Source of the DNA: Arsenophonus sp. aPb
GTDB lineage: Bacteria; Pseudomonadota; Gammaproteobacteria; Enterobacterales; Enterobacteriaceae
Reading direction: 5' to 3'
Assembly (NCBI RefSeq): GCF_029873475.1
Contig: NZ_CP123499.1
Coordinates: 1,860,001 to 1,924,000 of the forward strand
DNA: 64,000 bases
Shown here: in pieces, positions 41,458-52,165 of the stretch
Layout of the letters: each line of letters opens with the position of its first letter
How positions within the stretch are numbered: position 1 is the stretch's first letter
Made by a program: the position numbers and the translations under genes
Notes under the pieces: generated by a model
The model's input: the letters and a program-made list of their open reading frames with translations, nothing else
Told to the model about the DNA's origin: nothing
The model's database searches: none

Positions 41458-42711
41458 TCATTCGTTCACAGCCACTCTGTCAGATTTAACATATTGTGCC
41501 GTTAATGTCACAATCCGTAGAATGACCTCAACTGCCTGCTGCATACCTTCTAGAGAGATAAATTCATATTTACTATGAAAATTATATCCACCAGTAAAAA
41601 TATTCGGACAAGGTATTCCATAATCGGTTAACAATGAGCCATGGGTAATATCTCGCATCGGTTGCACAATAGGTTTTATATGGCAGTCAATCATCGCTTG
41701 TTTAGCAATTTCAATGACATGTGGATGCTGGCAAACAACTTTATTCATATTGTAACAAATGTCATCGACCGTCAATTCAATGTAACAATCAGGATGCAAA
41801 TCTTTTCCCAGTTCTTCAGCAATATGGAACATAGCTCGCTTACGTTTGATAAAGTTTTGCTTATCAAAATCACAAATAATATAATTCATTTCAGTTTTTT
41901 CTACTGTGCCTTTAATACCATTCAGATGATAAAAACCTTGATCCATTATGGTGGACTTTGCTATTTCTTGGCTTGGGATCTGATTATGAATACGGGTAGC
42001 CAATGTCAAAGCATTTACCATATCCTCTTTAAAACTCTTCTTAAGCGTCCCTTTACCAATAATTTTTATCCTCACGTTAGCGATATTAAAATTCTCGTAT
42101 TCAAGCCCACCAATTCCCCTTCCAACCAAACTATAAGCCCACTGTACATTAAATTTTTCTAAATCAATGTTATGCGCACCACGACCTATTTGGGCATCGG
42201 GTGTAAACACAATATAAATGTCACCATGGGGAATATTTTGCTGTTCTAAATGACTTATCGCCGTCATAATTTCAGCAATACCCGCTTTATTTTCTGCGCC
42301 TAATAAGGTTTTACCATCAGTCGTAATTATGGTTTTACCTATCATTTCATGCAGAATGGGAAACATCACTGGCGATAATACCGAATTACCAGTACCTAAT
42401 GCGATATCACCGCCACGATAATTTTCAATCAATTGTGGCTTAACATTTTTACCAACAAAATCAGGTGAAGTATCGAGATGGGAAATAAAACCAATAGCAG
42501 GGACAGAATATTCAATATTAGCGGGTAACTTTGCCATTACACAGCCGTTTTCTAGTAGCTCGCTAGCAGAAATTCCTAGCTCTGACAGTTCAGTCAATAA
42601 TAACTTTGCTAATTTTACCTGGCCAGAGCTGCTAGGCTTAGATTTTGTATAAGTCTTTGACTGACTATTAATCGCAACATATTCCCAAAAACGCTCTAAA
42701 AGCCTATCCAT
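41458..42711 (-). CDS. pepT: Peptidase T homologue lacking catalytic acids
   Basis: 417 residues from ATG 42711 (GAGGAG upstream; frame open from 42729). It aligns with E. coli PepT without offset. His78, Asp80 and His379 are kept. Position 140 is Glu (Asp in E. coli), 173-174 are Ala-Gln (Glu-Glu), and 196 is Val (Asp). The RGGTDG loop is also changed (RDITHG). The frame is intact, so this reads as a pseudoenzyme or a gene in early decay. Confidence 0.92.
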   Translation of the reverse strand: MDRLLERFWEYVAINSQSKTYTKSKPSSSGQVKLAKLLLTELSELGISASELLENGCVMAKLPANIEYSVPAIGFISHLDTSPDFVGKNVKPQLIENYRGGDIALGTGNSVLSPVMFPILHEMIGKTIITTDGKTLLGAENKAGIAEIMTAISHLEQQNIPHGDIYIVFTPDAQIGRGAHNIDLEKFNVQWAYSLVGRGIGGLEYENFNIANVRIKIIGKGTLKKSFKEDMVNALTLATRIHNQIPSQEIAKSTIMDQGFYHLNGIKGTVEKTEMNYIICDFDKQNFIKRKRAMFHIAEELGKDLHPDCYIELTVDDICYNMNKVVCQHPHVIEIAKQAMIDCHIKPIVQPMRDITHGSLLTDYGIPCPNIFTGGYNFHSKYEFISLEGMQQAVEVILRIVTLTAQYVKSDRVAVNE

Positions 42712-42820
42712 TTCTCCTCCCTCAATCAACTGTTAGCGCATTATGCGGAAGGAATTAATGACAATTATTGCGTCAAATCAGCTTTAGCAGCATATATTAA
42801 TAAAACACACTAATACTTAA

Positions 42821-43645
42821 TCAGAGTTTGATCTCTGCAACTAAACCGTCAATATACTTTTCAACAATTTTAGTTGCCGCACCATAATGTTTTTCATCAA
42901 ACTGGCTTTCAACTTGGCTGGGCTCAAGATTTAATTCAACAGTATGTGCACCAGCAAGTTTAGCTTCATGTACAAATCCAGCTGCTGGATAAACATGCCC
43001 CGATGTACCAATTGCGATAAAAATGTCCACTGATGATAAAGCTTGGTAAATCACCTCCATACCTAGTGGCATTTCACCAAACCAGACAATATGGGGACGC
43101 AAAGGTTGTGGAAATTGGCAACAGTGACAACGGTCATCGGTTGTTAAATCACCTTTCCAATCAATAACCTGACCTGATTGACAACAACGAGCTTTTAATA
43201 ATTCACCATGCATATGAATAATGCGTCTATTACCCGCTTTTTCATGTAAATTATCAATATTTTGCGTAACTAATAAAAAATTATCACCCAAAAGATGTTC
43301 TAATTTTGCCAACGCATAATGGGCTGCGTTGGGTTTTATATCTGGTTGCTGTAATTGATAACGACGCTGATTATAAAAACGTTGTACCAATTCTGGATCT
43401 CTCACAAAACCTTCAGGTGTTGCGACATCTTCAACTCGATGCTCTTCCCATAAACCATCCGTAGCACGAAAAGTACGAATGCCAGACTCAGCTGAAATGC
43501 CGGCGCCGGTTAAAATGACAATTTTTTTTCTTTTCATCTTATCAATCAACTGTTTATCACGGTAAAAAAGACAACAACGAAATCTTTGCCGATGTAAATT
43601 TTTCTTTTTGCGTAACTTTCTAAGCCGACAATGAAACCGCATCAT
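42821..43645 (-). CDS. cobB: NAD-dependent protein deacylase CobB (sirtuin)
   Basis: 274 residues. NAD-binding LTGAGISAESGIRTFR, TQNIDNLH, catalytic His in IHMHGELL, and zinc Cys in CHCC. The N-terminal basic extension matches the long CobB form of E. coli; an internal ATG at KMKRKK could give the short form. In E. coli nagK and potABCD lie on either side of it. Both are missing here. Confidence 0.96.
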   Translation of the reverse strand: MMRFHCRLRKLRKKKNLHRQRFRCCLFYRDKQLIDKMKRKKIVILTGAGISAESGIRTFRATDGLWEEHRVEDVATPEGFVRDPELVQRFYNQRRYQLQQPDIKPNAAHYALAKLEHLLGDNFLLVTQNIDNLHEKAGNRRIIHMHGELLKARCCQSGQVIDWKGDLTTDDRCHCCQFPQPLRPHIVWFGEMPLGMEVIYQALSSVDIFIAIGTSGHVYPAAGFVHEAKLAGAHTVELNLEPSQVESQFDEKHYGAATKIVEKYIDGLVAEIKL

Positions 43646-43732
43646 AGACAGTATCCTTTTTCATGCTAAACGCCCATTACTTTCAATCAAACAATCGCCT
43701 CTTTTAGATAATGACAGCAAAAACAATAACGG

Positions 43733-44980
43733 TTATTGCCCACTTAAAATTCGCGCCGGATCTATTTTTGTTGCCCGTTTAGCTGGATACCAACTAGCGA
43801 GTAAACTTAAAATTAATGTTGTTAACATGACATAAAATACATCGGTAATATGAAGCTCAGAGGGTAAAAAATCGATAAAATAAACATCACCTGACAAAAT
43901 AGAATGACCAACTATATTTTCTATATATTTAATAATAGCCGTTAAATTTAGTGATATAAAAATCCCGACTAGCATACCAATAAAACAACCAACCATTCCC
44001 GTTATTAATCCATACCATAAAAAAATAGCACGAATAAAACTATCTTTAGCACCAAGTGTTCTCAATACCGCAATATCACTGCTTTTATCTTTTACTGCCA
44101 TTACAAGCGTAGATACAATATTAAAACAGGCAACACCAATGACCAATATCATGGCAAGATACATAATGCCCCGCACCATTTGAATATCGCTATACATGTA
44201 GCCATAATCCGTTATCCAACTTTTGATAGTGACATAATGGCCAGTATTTATACCCGCATCATAGACAACTTTATTGGCGGCAAAAACATCAGTCACACTG
44301 ATCTGAAAACCGGTAATACCATCACCATAGGCTAAATATTGCTGAGCATCTTGCAATGGCACGATTGCTAGTTGATGATCTAACATGCCATTTAATTTGA
44401 ATACACCAATAACAGTGACACTAATTCGATTCGGTTGCTGAATACGTAATTTATCATCATGATTAGGGATCATGATGGTAATATGATCGCCGGGCGAAAC
44501 TTTTAATGTTTCTGCGACACCTTGACCTAAAATAATTTCGTTATTGCCTGGTTTTAATTTTTGCCATGCCTCATTCAATATAAAATCAGGTAATGAACTG
44601 ACAGTTTGCTCTGATGATAAATCAACACCAGCTACTTGAATTGCTTTCAATGCACTGCCTTTTTCCAGTAATCCGGTAAAATTAATATAAGGTGATACAC
44701 CTACCACACCGGGAGTTTGTCGAACTTTAGCTAAATCAGCTTGCCAATTTAAATAAGGCTGATTGACTGCCGCAATTTGGCCGTGGGGGACAACTGAAAG
44801 TATGCGATTTTTTAATTCACGTTCAAAGCCATTCATCGCACTTAAACCAATAATCAACACAGCAACGCCGAGCACAATACCCAATGTAGAGATAATTGAT
44901 ATCAATGAAACCAAGCCAGCCCTTTTTTTACCTCGACTAAAGCGAAGTGCAATTTTTAACGCACCAGGCAATTTCGCCAT
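43733..44980 (-). CDS. lolE: Lipoprotein-releasing system permease LolE
   Basis: 415 residues, with one N-terminal helix (LVSLISIISTLGIVLGVAV), a periplasmic domain and three C-terminal helices of the FtsX/MacB type. With LolC and LolD it extracts lipoproteins from the inner membrane. It follows lolD by 2 bases. Confidence 0.96.
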   Translation of the reverse strand: MAKLPGALKIALRFSRGKKRAGLVSLISIISTLGIVLGVAVLIIGLSAMNGFERELKNRILSVVPHGQIAAVNQPYLNWQADLAKVRQTPGVVGVSPYINFTGLLEKGSALKAIQVAGVDLSSEQTVSSLPDFILNEAWQKLKPGNNEIILGQGVAETLKVSPGDHITIMIPNHDDKLRIQQPNRISVTVIGVFKLNGMLDHQLAIVPLQDAQQYLAYGDGITGFQISVTDVFAANKVVYDAGINTGHYVTIKSWITDYGYMYSDIQMVRGIMYLAMILVIGVACFNIVSTLVMAVKDKSSDIAVLRTLGAKDSFIRAIFLWYGLITGMVGCFIGMLVGIFISLNLTAIIKYIENIVGHSILSGDVYFIDFLPSELHITDVFYVMLTTLILSLLASWYPAKRATKIDPARILSGQ

Positions 44981-44982
44981 GA

Positions 44983-45687
44983 TTATTGCACTCCCATTAA
45001 GGAACGCTCATCCTGTAAATAACCATCCCGCATTTCTAACTGATGCGTTAAACGGCCAGCAAGCCGCAAATCATGGGTTACCACTAAAAATGCCGTTCCC
45101 TTTTGCTGATTAAGTTCCAATAATAGATCAAAAATGACATCTGCATTGTGTAAATCTAAATTACCTGTTGGTTCATCGGCTAATACTAAAGCCGGTTCGT
45201 TAACGATTGCCCGGGCAATCGCAACGCGCTGACGCTCACCACCCGATAACTCAGCCGGGCGATGATTTACTCGATGCGATAAACCGACTGCTGTTAGCAT
45301 TTCATTGGCTTTTTGCTGCGCTTTTACCGGTGCCATTTTGCCAATTAATAATGGCATCATCACATTTTCCAACGCGGTAAAATCCGGTAAAAGATGATGA
45401 AATTGATAAATAAATCCCAACTCTTGATTACGTAGTTCTGCTCTACCACTGGTAGAAAGCGAACTAATTTTTTTACCATTAAAAATAACATCACCACTGG
45501 TTGGCGTATCTAACCCACCCAATAAATGAAGTAGCGTACTCTTGCCAGAACCTGAGCTACCCAGAATTGCCATCATTTCACTCTTATTGATAGAAAATGA
45601 GATATTTTTAAGCACGTTGGTCGAAATTTTGCCATCTTGATAACTTTTACACAGGTCTTGGCAAACTAATAGCGGAGAATTATTCAT
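44983..45687 (-). CDS. lolD: Lipoprotein-releasing ABC ATPase LolD
   Basis: 234 residues from ATG 45687, which overlaps the lolC end; the frame is open from 45801 inside lolC. Walker A GSSGSGKSTLLHLLGGLD, signature LSGGERQRVAIARAI, Walker B VLADEPTGNLD. It powers the LolCDE complex. Confidence 0.97.
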   Translation of the reverse strand: MNNSPLLVCQDLCKSYQDGKISTNVLKNISFSINKSEMMAILGSSGSGKSTLLHLLGGLDTPTSGDVIFNGKKISSLSTSGRAELRNQELGFIYQFHHLLPDFTALENVMMPLLIGKMAPVKAQQKANEMLTAVGLSHRVNHRPAELSGGERQRVAIARAIVNEPALVLADEPTGNLDLHNADVIFDLLLELNQQKGTAFLVVTHDLRLAGRLTHQLEMRDGYLQDERSLMGVQ

Positions 45688-46882
45688 AACGTAAAGCCTC
45701 TGCAGGTTGTACGATGGCTGCACGCCAAGCTGGATAAAGGGTAGCCAATAATGAGATAGCAATTGAAGATAAAGCAATGAATATAATACGGCCAGGATCA
45801 ATAGATATTGGCAATTCGATACCTTTGGCTAATAAACCCAGCATTGGCATTATTATATTAAGCTGGCTTGCGATAAATAGACCTAATAATGTGCCAATGA
45901 GGGTACCAATAATCCCAGCTCCGGCTCCCTGTAGCATAAAAATAGCCATAATTTGGCCTCGCTTTAAACCTAATGTCTGCAAAATAGCCACTTCGGACTG
46001 TTTTTCCATGACTAATAATGAAAGTGAAGTAACAATATTAAACGCTGCCACGGCAATAATGAGACTCAATAATAAGCCCATCATATTTTTTTCCATTCTA
46101 ACCGCCTGAAAAAACTCACCTTTTCGTTCTCGCCAATCCTTCCATATCATACCTACCGGTAACGTTTGTTCACTCAAGCTATCAACAGTTAATGGTGAGT
46201 CAAGATAAAGACGCCAACCCGTAATATTACCGATCGGAAAACGCATTAATCGTGCTGCGTCCTGCTGATTAACCAATAATTCACTATTATCGGCTTCACC
46301 TTGGGTAGCAAAAACGCCGGCTACAGTGAATAAACGCTGACTGGGTATTCTGCCCATTGGGGTAAGCTGACTAACACCAGGCACTATTAATCTCAATTGA
46401 TCTCCTCGCTTTACCTCCAATTGTTCAGCCAATTTTATGCCTAAAATAACATGGTAACTACCGGCGGTTAATACTGTCGGATCAACATCTTGCAAATGCT
46501 TTAACAAAGGCTCGGTCGACGCTTCATCAACGCCAATCATGACCGCAACCCCCACATTTTGCCTGCTTTGTAATACCACATCACTTTCCACAATTGGGGC
46601 AATGCGATTGATTCCCTGTAGATAGGTTACATTTTTTGCTGGATATTGACTGGGATTGAGATTTCCTTTAGGTGTCGTTAAAATAGCCTGTGGCATGTAT
46701 GCTAAAATACTCTGCTGTAATGAACGTTCAAAACCATTCATAACAGCAGTAACAGTAATTAATGCCATAACGCCTAGTGCAATGCCAATCGTAGATAAAC
46801 TCGATACGAACCGACCAAAGCGGTCACCTGTTCGTCCACGTATGTAACGTAGACCAATATAAAAGATAACAGACTGAGACAT
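45680..46882 (-). CDS. lolC: Lipoprotein-releasing system permease LolC
   Basis: 400 residues from ATG 46882 (MSQSVIFYIGLRYIRGR); the frame is open from 46957 but the upstream part is not conserved. Same topology as LolE: one N-terminal helix, a periplasmic domain (with VLTAGSYHVILGIKLAEQL) and three C-terminal helices. First gene of lolCDE. Confidence 0.96.
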   Translation of the reverse strand: MSQSVIFYIGLRYIRGRTGDRFGRFVSSLSTIGIALGVMALITVTAVMNGFERSLQQSILAYMPQAILTTPKGNLNPSQYPAKNVTYLQGINRIAPIVESDVVLQSRQNVGVAVMIGVDEASTEPLLKHLQDVDPTVLTAGSYHVILGIKLAEQLEVKRGDQLRLIVPGVSQLTPMGRIPSQRLFTVAGVFATQGEADNSELLVNQQDAARLMRFPIGNITGWRLYLDSPLTVDSLSEQTLPVGMIWKDWRERKGEFFQAVRMEKNMMGLLLSLIIAVAAFNIVTSLSLLVMEKQSEVAILQTLGLKRGQIMAIFMLQGAGAGIIGTLIGTLLGLFIASQLNIIMPMLGLLAKGIELPISIDPGRIIFIALSSIAISLLATLYPAWRAAIVQPAEALRYE

Positions 46883-47077
46883 GAAATCCGATATACCTCT
46901 GTTGCCAAAGCAAAGTGTTTGGCGATAATAAAGGGTAGCGTCACTGAATGGAACCACCCTAAGCCAATGTTTTACGATTTTTTATATCTAACTTAACAGA
47001 TTAGACTATTTTTCGTTTGTTTTAGTGTCAACAAAACAAGTATTACAATTTCTATCAATGAGAATCAATTAATCCTT

Positions 47078-50000
47078 ATGTCGGCAAAATATTATTACCA
47101 ACTACCCAAACAAAAAGGTGATACTCGCCATCTGGGGTGTCTAATTGGCGCGGCAGCCGCTGTTGAGTGTGCTGATATTGTCGAACGCCATCCGGGTCTT
47201 GTTGTTTTGATCACTCAAGATACGCATAATGCCTTAAAATTATGTGATGAAATACAACAATTTTCTCCCCATTCAGTAACAATGCTGTCGGATTGGGAAA
47301 CGCTTCCTTATGATAATTTTTCACCACATCAAGAAATTATTTCAGCGCGGTTAGCCAATCTTTATCGACTGCCAACCCTAACAAAAGGTTTATTAATTCT
47401 TCCGGTTAATACCTTAATGCAAAAAGTTTGCCCTATTAATTTTCTAACCAGTAATGCCCTGGTTATGCATAAGGGAGATAAACTTTCACGTGAAAAATTA
47501 CGTAATAATCTTGATAAAGCCGGTTACCGACATGTTGAACAAGTGCTCGAGCATGGTGAATATGCTACTCGTGGAGCGTTACTTGATCTCTTTCCAATGG
47601 GCAGCGACTACCCTTATCGGATTGACTTTTTTGATGAAGAAATCGATAGCTTAAGAACTTTTGATGTTGACAGCCAACTTACTATAAGCGAAGTTGAGCA
47701 GATAAATTTACTACCTGCTCACGAATTCCCCACAGATGATAAAGCCATTGAGTTATTCCGTAGCCAATGGCGAGAACATTTCGATATACGTCGCGATCCT
47801 GAGCATATTTATCAACAAATCAGTAAAAAAATATTACCCGCAGGAATTGAATACTGGCAACCCCTTTTTTTCAATCAATCGTTATCTGCGCTATTTGACT
47901 ATTTTCCCGCTAATACTTTGCTGATTACCCAAGATTTAGCCGCAGCTGTTGATAAATTTTGGGCTGACACTTATCAGCGCTATAAGAGTCGCCGTGTTGA
48001 TCCCATGCGTCCTCTACTATCCCCTGAAACACTTTGGCTAAATAGCGAACAACTTAATCGAGGCCTTAAGGCATGGCCACGTATCAAAATTTCCGTTGCA
48101 TCAGTTAGCCAAAAAGCAGGCCATATTAACCTGCCCTATATCGCTTTACCTGATTTAAATATCAGTCAGCAAAATACAGCGCCACTTGATAAGCTCGATC
48201 AGTTCAGCAGAAATTTTACCGGGCGGATTATTTTTTCTGCACAAAGTGCTGGACGTCGTGAAACAGTACAAGAGCTACTGGCACGGATAAAAATTAATCC
48301 TAATAGAATTAAAACCCTGAATGAAACTCATAAACCAGGTTTTTATATCACAGTGGGTGCTGCTGAACAGGGGTTTATTAATCAGGATCAACAAATTGCC
48401 TTTATTTGCGAAAGCGATATTTTAGGTGAACGGGTTATTCAACGTCATACTGAACAACGTAAAGCCATCAATACTGACCTATTGATACGTAATTTGGCAG
48501 AATTATGTCCAGGACAACCCGTTGTTCACCTTGAACATGGTGTTGGACGTTATCAGGGGTTAACCACTTTAGCTGCAGGCGGTATTCAAGCTGAGTATTT
48601 AATGCTGACATATGCTGGCAATGATAAACTTTATGTTCCAGTTTCATCGCTAAATTTAATTAGTCGTTATAGTGGCGGCGATGATGAAAGTGCACCATTA
48701 CATAAATTAGGTGGTGATGTTTGGACTAAAGCCAAACAAAAAGCAGCCGAAAAAATTCGTGATGTTGCCGCTGAGTTGTTAGATATTCACGCTCAGCGTA
48801 GTATAAAGCCAGGTTTTGCTTTCAAACACGATAAAATGCAATATCAACTTTTTTGTCAGGGTTTTCCCTTCGAAACAACCGTCGATCAAGAACAAGCAAT
48901 TAATGCCGTGTTAAGTGATATGTGCCAACCAATTGCTATGGATCGCTTAGTCTGTGGTGATGTCGGCTTTGGTAAAACCGAAGTAGCAATGCGAGCAGCA
49001 TTTCTGGCAATAACCAATAATCAACAAGTTGCCGTATTGGTGCCAACAACATTGCTAGCGCAACAACATTTTGATAATTTTCGCGACCGTTTTGCTAACT
49101 GGCCAGTGCGGATTGAAATGCTGTCACGCTTTCGCAGTACAAAAGAACAGCAACAAATTATCAACGCAGCGGCTGAAGGAAAAATAGATATCTTAATTGG
49201 TACCCATAAATTACTGCAAAATGATATTCGTTGGCATGCACTTGGATTATTAATTGTCGATGAGGAACATCGTTTCGGGGTTCGTCACAAAGAGTTAATT
49301 AAATCGATGCGAGCTAATGTTGATATTCTGACATTAACGGCAACACCTATTCCTCGAACCCTTAATATGGCAATGAGTGGCATGCGTGATCTGTCTATTA
49401 TTGCTACCCCTCCTTCTCGTCGATTATCGGTTAAAACCTTTGTTCGTCAATATGATGACTTAATTGTGCGGGAAGCCATTTTGCGTGAAATATTACGTGG
49501 TGGACAAGTTTACTATCTGTTTAATGATGTAAAATATATTGAAAAAACCAAAGAGCGTTTGGAGTCGTTGGTACCTGAAGCGCGTTTTGTGATTGGCCAT
49601 GGTCAAATGCGCGAAAGAGATCTGGAGCGGGTAATGACCGATTTCCACCGGCAGCGGTTTAATGTATTAATCTGCACCACTATTATTGAAACGGGAATCG
49701 ATATTCCTAGCGCGAATACTATCATTATTGAACGCGCAGATCATTTTGGTTTAGCGCAATTACATCAATTACGTGGCAGAGTTGGTCGTTCTTACCATCA
49801 AGCTTATGCATATCTTTTAACACCACATCCTAAAGCGATGACTCTCGATGCGCAAAAACGGCTTGAAGCGATCGCAGCGCTAGAAGATCTTGGCGCTGGC
49901 TTTGCATTGGCAACCCATGATCTTGAAATTCGTGGTGCAGGTGAGTTGCTTGGTGCAGAACAAAGCGGGCAGATGACCACTATCGGATTTACACTTTATA

Positions 50001-50518
50001 TGGAACTGCTAGAAAATGCTGTTGAGGCATTAAAGCAAGGCAAAGAACCTTCTTTAGAAGAGCTAACCCGCCAACAGACTGAAATTGAGTTAAGAATGCC
50101 AGTATTGCTACCGGATGATTATATCCCTGACGTCAATCTCAGATTATCCTTTTATAAAAGAATAGCCAGCGCCAAACATGACACAGAGCTGGATGAGTTA
50201 AAAATGGAACTTATCGATCGTTTTGGTAACTTGCCCGATGCAGGCAAACAGTTACTACAATCTACTGCCATCCGGATGCATGCGCAAGCATTAGGCATTA
50301 AACGCATAGAAGCGCATGAAAAAGGTGGATTTATTGAATTTAGTGAACAAAATAGAGTAAACGCCACTTTTCTTATCGCGTTACTACAAAACTCACCAGA
50401 GGTTTATCGGCTAGATGGCCCTAATAAATTAAAATTTGTTAAACCATTAATCACTTATGCTGACAGGCTCACTTTCGTTAGCCAATTAATTGCCGATTTT
50501 CAATCACATCTAGTATAA
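47078..50518 (+). CDS. mfd: Transcription-repair coupling factor Mfd
   Basis: 1146 residues, near the E. coli length. It has a UvrB-homology N-terminus, an RNA polymerase interaction region (HLEHGVGRYQGL), a DNA translocase with motif I GFGKTEVA near residue 632 and DEEH near 728, and a C-terminal TRCF domain (LRMPVLLPDDYIPDV). It releases stalled RNA polymerase and recruits UvrA. Confidence 0.98.
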   Translation: MSAKYYYQLPKQKGDTRHLGCLIGAAAAVECADIVERHPGLVVLITQDTHNALKLCDEIQQFSPHSVTMLSDWETLPYDNFSPHQEIISARLANLYRLPTLTKGLLILPVNTLMQKVCPINFLTSNALVMHKGDKLSREKLRNNLDKAGYRHVEQVLEHGEYATRGALLDLFPMGSDYPYRIDFFDEEIDSLRTFDVDSQLTISEVEQINLLPAHEFPTDDKAIELFRSQWREHFDIRRDPEHIYQQISKKILPAGIEYWQPLFFNQSLSALFDYFPANTLLITQDLAAAVDKFWADTYQRYKSRRVDPMRPLLSPETLWLNSEQLNRGLKAWPRIKISVASVSQKAGHINLPYIALPDLNISQQNTAPLDKLDQFSRNFTGRIIFSAQSAGRRETVQELLARIKINPNRIKTLNETHKPGFYITVGAAEQGFINQDQQIAFICESDILGERVIQRHTEQRKAINTDLLIRNLAELCPGQPVVHLEHGVGRYQGLTTLAAGGIQAEYLMLTYAGNDKLYVPVSSLNLISRYSGGDDESAPLHKLGGDVWTKAKQKAAEKIRDVAAELLDIHAQRSIKPGFAFKHDKMQYQLFCQGFPFETTVDQEQAINAVLSDMCQPIAMDRLVCGDVGFGKTEVAMRAAFLAITNNQQVAVLVPTTLLAQQHFDNFRDRFANWPVRIEMLSRFRSTKEQQQIINAAAEGKIDILIGTHKLLQNDIRWHALGLLIVDEEHRFGVRHKELIKSMRANVDILTLTATPIPRTLNMAMSGMRDLSIIATPPSRRLSVKTFVRQYDDLIVREAILREILRGGQVYYLFNDVKYIEKTKERLESLVPEARFVIGHGQMRERDLERVMTDFHRQRFNVLICTTIIETGIDIPSANTIIIERADHFGLAQLHQLRGRVGRSYHQAYAYLLTPHPKAMTLDAQKRLEAIAALEDLGAGFALATHDLEIRGAGELLGAEQSGQMTTIGFTLYMELLENAVEALKQGKEPSLEELTRQQTEIELRMPVLLPDDYIPDVNLRLSFYKRIASAKHDTELDELKMELIDRFGNLPDAGKQLLQSTAIRMHAQALGIKRIEAHEKGGFIEFSEQNRVNATFLIALLQNSPEVYRLDGPNKLKFVKPLITYADRLTFVSQLIADFQSHLV

Positions 50519-50525
50519 ATTAATT

Positions 50526-50560
50526 CATTGCGTCTTATTTTAATTAAATAAGACGCAATG
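50526..50560. terminator. Bidirectional terminator between mfd and ndh
   Basis: CATTGCGTCTTATTT (50526-50540) and AAATAAGACGCAATG (50546-50560) form a perfect 15-bp stem. It lies between the convergent ends of mfd and ndh and can serve both. Confidence 0.85.
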
Positions 50561-50602
50561 GTTAATATCAAATCTAACGCTATTAAGAGTGTTCAGCGTA
50601 AA

Positions 50603-51907
50603 TTAGTGTAATTTTAATCGAGGTCGAATGATACGATTAATACTACCCACTAACATCATCAATCCGGTTTTAATATAACCGTGTAATGCTATCTGATGCA
50701 TGCGATAAAGTGAAATATAGACTAGTCGAGCGATTTTCCCTTCAACCATCATATCACCGCCCACTAAATTTCCCATTAGGCTGCCAACGGTACTAAAACG
50801 AGACAATGAGACTAAAGAGCCATGGTCTTTATAAACATACTCTTTCAACTCTTTACCTTCTAGTAATGCCAGGATATTTTTATAACATAAAGTCGCCATT
50901 TGATGCGCCGCTTGTGCCCGCGGAGGCACAAATCCACCCTCTTTTTTAGGACAAGAGGCACAATCACCTATGGCAAAAATAGCACTATCGAGTGTAGTTT
51001 GTAGGGTTGGTTTAACGACCAATTGATTAATTCGATTGGTTTCTAAACCGCCAATTTGTTGCATAAAATCAGGTGCTTTAATGCCAGCCGCCCAAACCAT
51101 AAGATCAGCGTTAATTTTTTCTGCCGATTTTGTGTTGAGGCCATCAGCATCTGCTCGGGTTACCATGGTCTGGGTTAAAACACGCACACCCAATTTGGTT
51201 AATTCATGATGAGCAGCAGTAGAGATCCGTATAGGCAAAGCCGGTAAGATGCGCTCTCCTGCCTCAACCAGAGTTACATTAAGTGCTTCTTTATCTAAGC
51301 CTTCAAACCCATAACTCGTTAATTGCTCGATAGCATTATAGAGTTCAGCAGACAATTCCACCCCGGTTGCGCCACCACCAACAATTGCGATATTGATCTT
51401 ATCATCCGGTTTATGTCGCACCGAGTAACTGAGAAATAAATTTAACATTTCGTCATGAAAACGATGCGCTTGCTTAGGATTATCTAAGAAAATACAATGT
51501 TCTTTTACGCCAGTGGTACCAAAATCATTAGACACACTACCTAACGCCATGACTAAAATATCAAAATTTAGCTGTCGTTCAGGAACTAATAATTGCCCTT
51601 CTTTGTCATGTATCGCTGCAAGTTTAATGGTTTTATTTTCACGATCTATATCTGTCAAACAACCTAATTGAAAATGAAAATAGTGATTACGAGCATGCGC
51701 CAAATAACTCAGTGCATCAACACCATCATCTAGAGAGCCAGCCGCAACTTCATGCAGTAGTGGTTTCCACAAATGGCTTTGATTACGATCAACTAATATA
51801 ATTTCAGCTTGATTCTTGCGCCCTAATTTATGCCCTAATTTAGTTGCAAGTTCTAATCCTCCTGCCCCACCACCGACAATGATAATCTTGGTTTTTGGCG
51901 TCATCAT
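50603..51907 (-). CDS. ndh: NADH dehydrogenase II
   Basis: 434 residues. The FAD dinucleotide-binding motif IIIVGGGAGGLELATKLG is at the N-terminus and the NADH motif NIAIVGGGATGVELSAEL in the middle; FAIGDCASCPKK is the second FAD motif. It feeds electrons to quinone without pumping protons. The frame is intact. Confidence 0.96.
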   Translation of the reverse strand: MMTPKTKIIIVGGGAGGLELATKLGHKLGRKNQAEIILVDRNQSHLWKPLLHEVAAGSLDDGVDALSYLAHARNHYFHFQLGCLTDIDRENKTIKLAAIHDKEGQLLVPERQLNFDILVMALGSVSNDFGTTGVKEHCIFLDNPKQAHRFHDEMLNLFLSYSVRHKPDDKINIAIVGGGATGVELSAELYNAIEQLTSYGFEGLDKEALNVTLVEAGERILPALPIRISTAAHHELTKLGVRVLTQTMVTRADADGLNTKSAEKINADLMVWAAGIKAPDFMQQIGGLETNRINQLVVKPTLQTTLDSAIFAIGDCASCPKKEGGFVPPRAQAAHQMATLCYKNILALLEGKELKEYVYKDHGSLVSLSRFSTVGSLMGNLVGGDMMVEGKIARLVYISLYRMHQIALHGYIKTGLMMLVGSINRIIRPRLKLH

Positions 51908-52165
51908 AACTACCTTATCCTAAAATAATTTTTTGTTATTTAATTAAATTTGATAATTAGCTTTAAATGGCTTAATTTTTCAAAAAAAGTTTATTTTGCC
52001 TACAGAATAACATAGTTGATTATTTGCTCATACCTAAATTAATTAAAATCAATTTGGCTGGTTATTTTTACATCATTAATTATTAATAATAAATGAAACA
52101 AAATACTTTGATTGTTGATAATAACAAAAGCTAACTATCTAATTTCTATTTATTAATAATCGTGT

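Noticed and set aside
41641..42162. 173-codon + strand ORF
   Set aside because: Shadow of pepT on the opposite strand.
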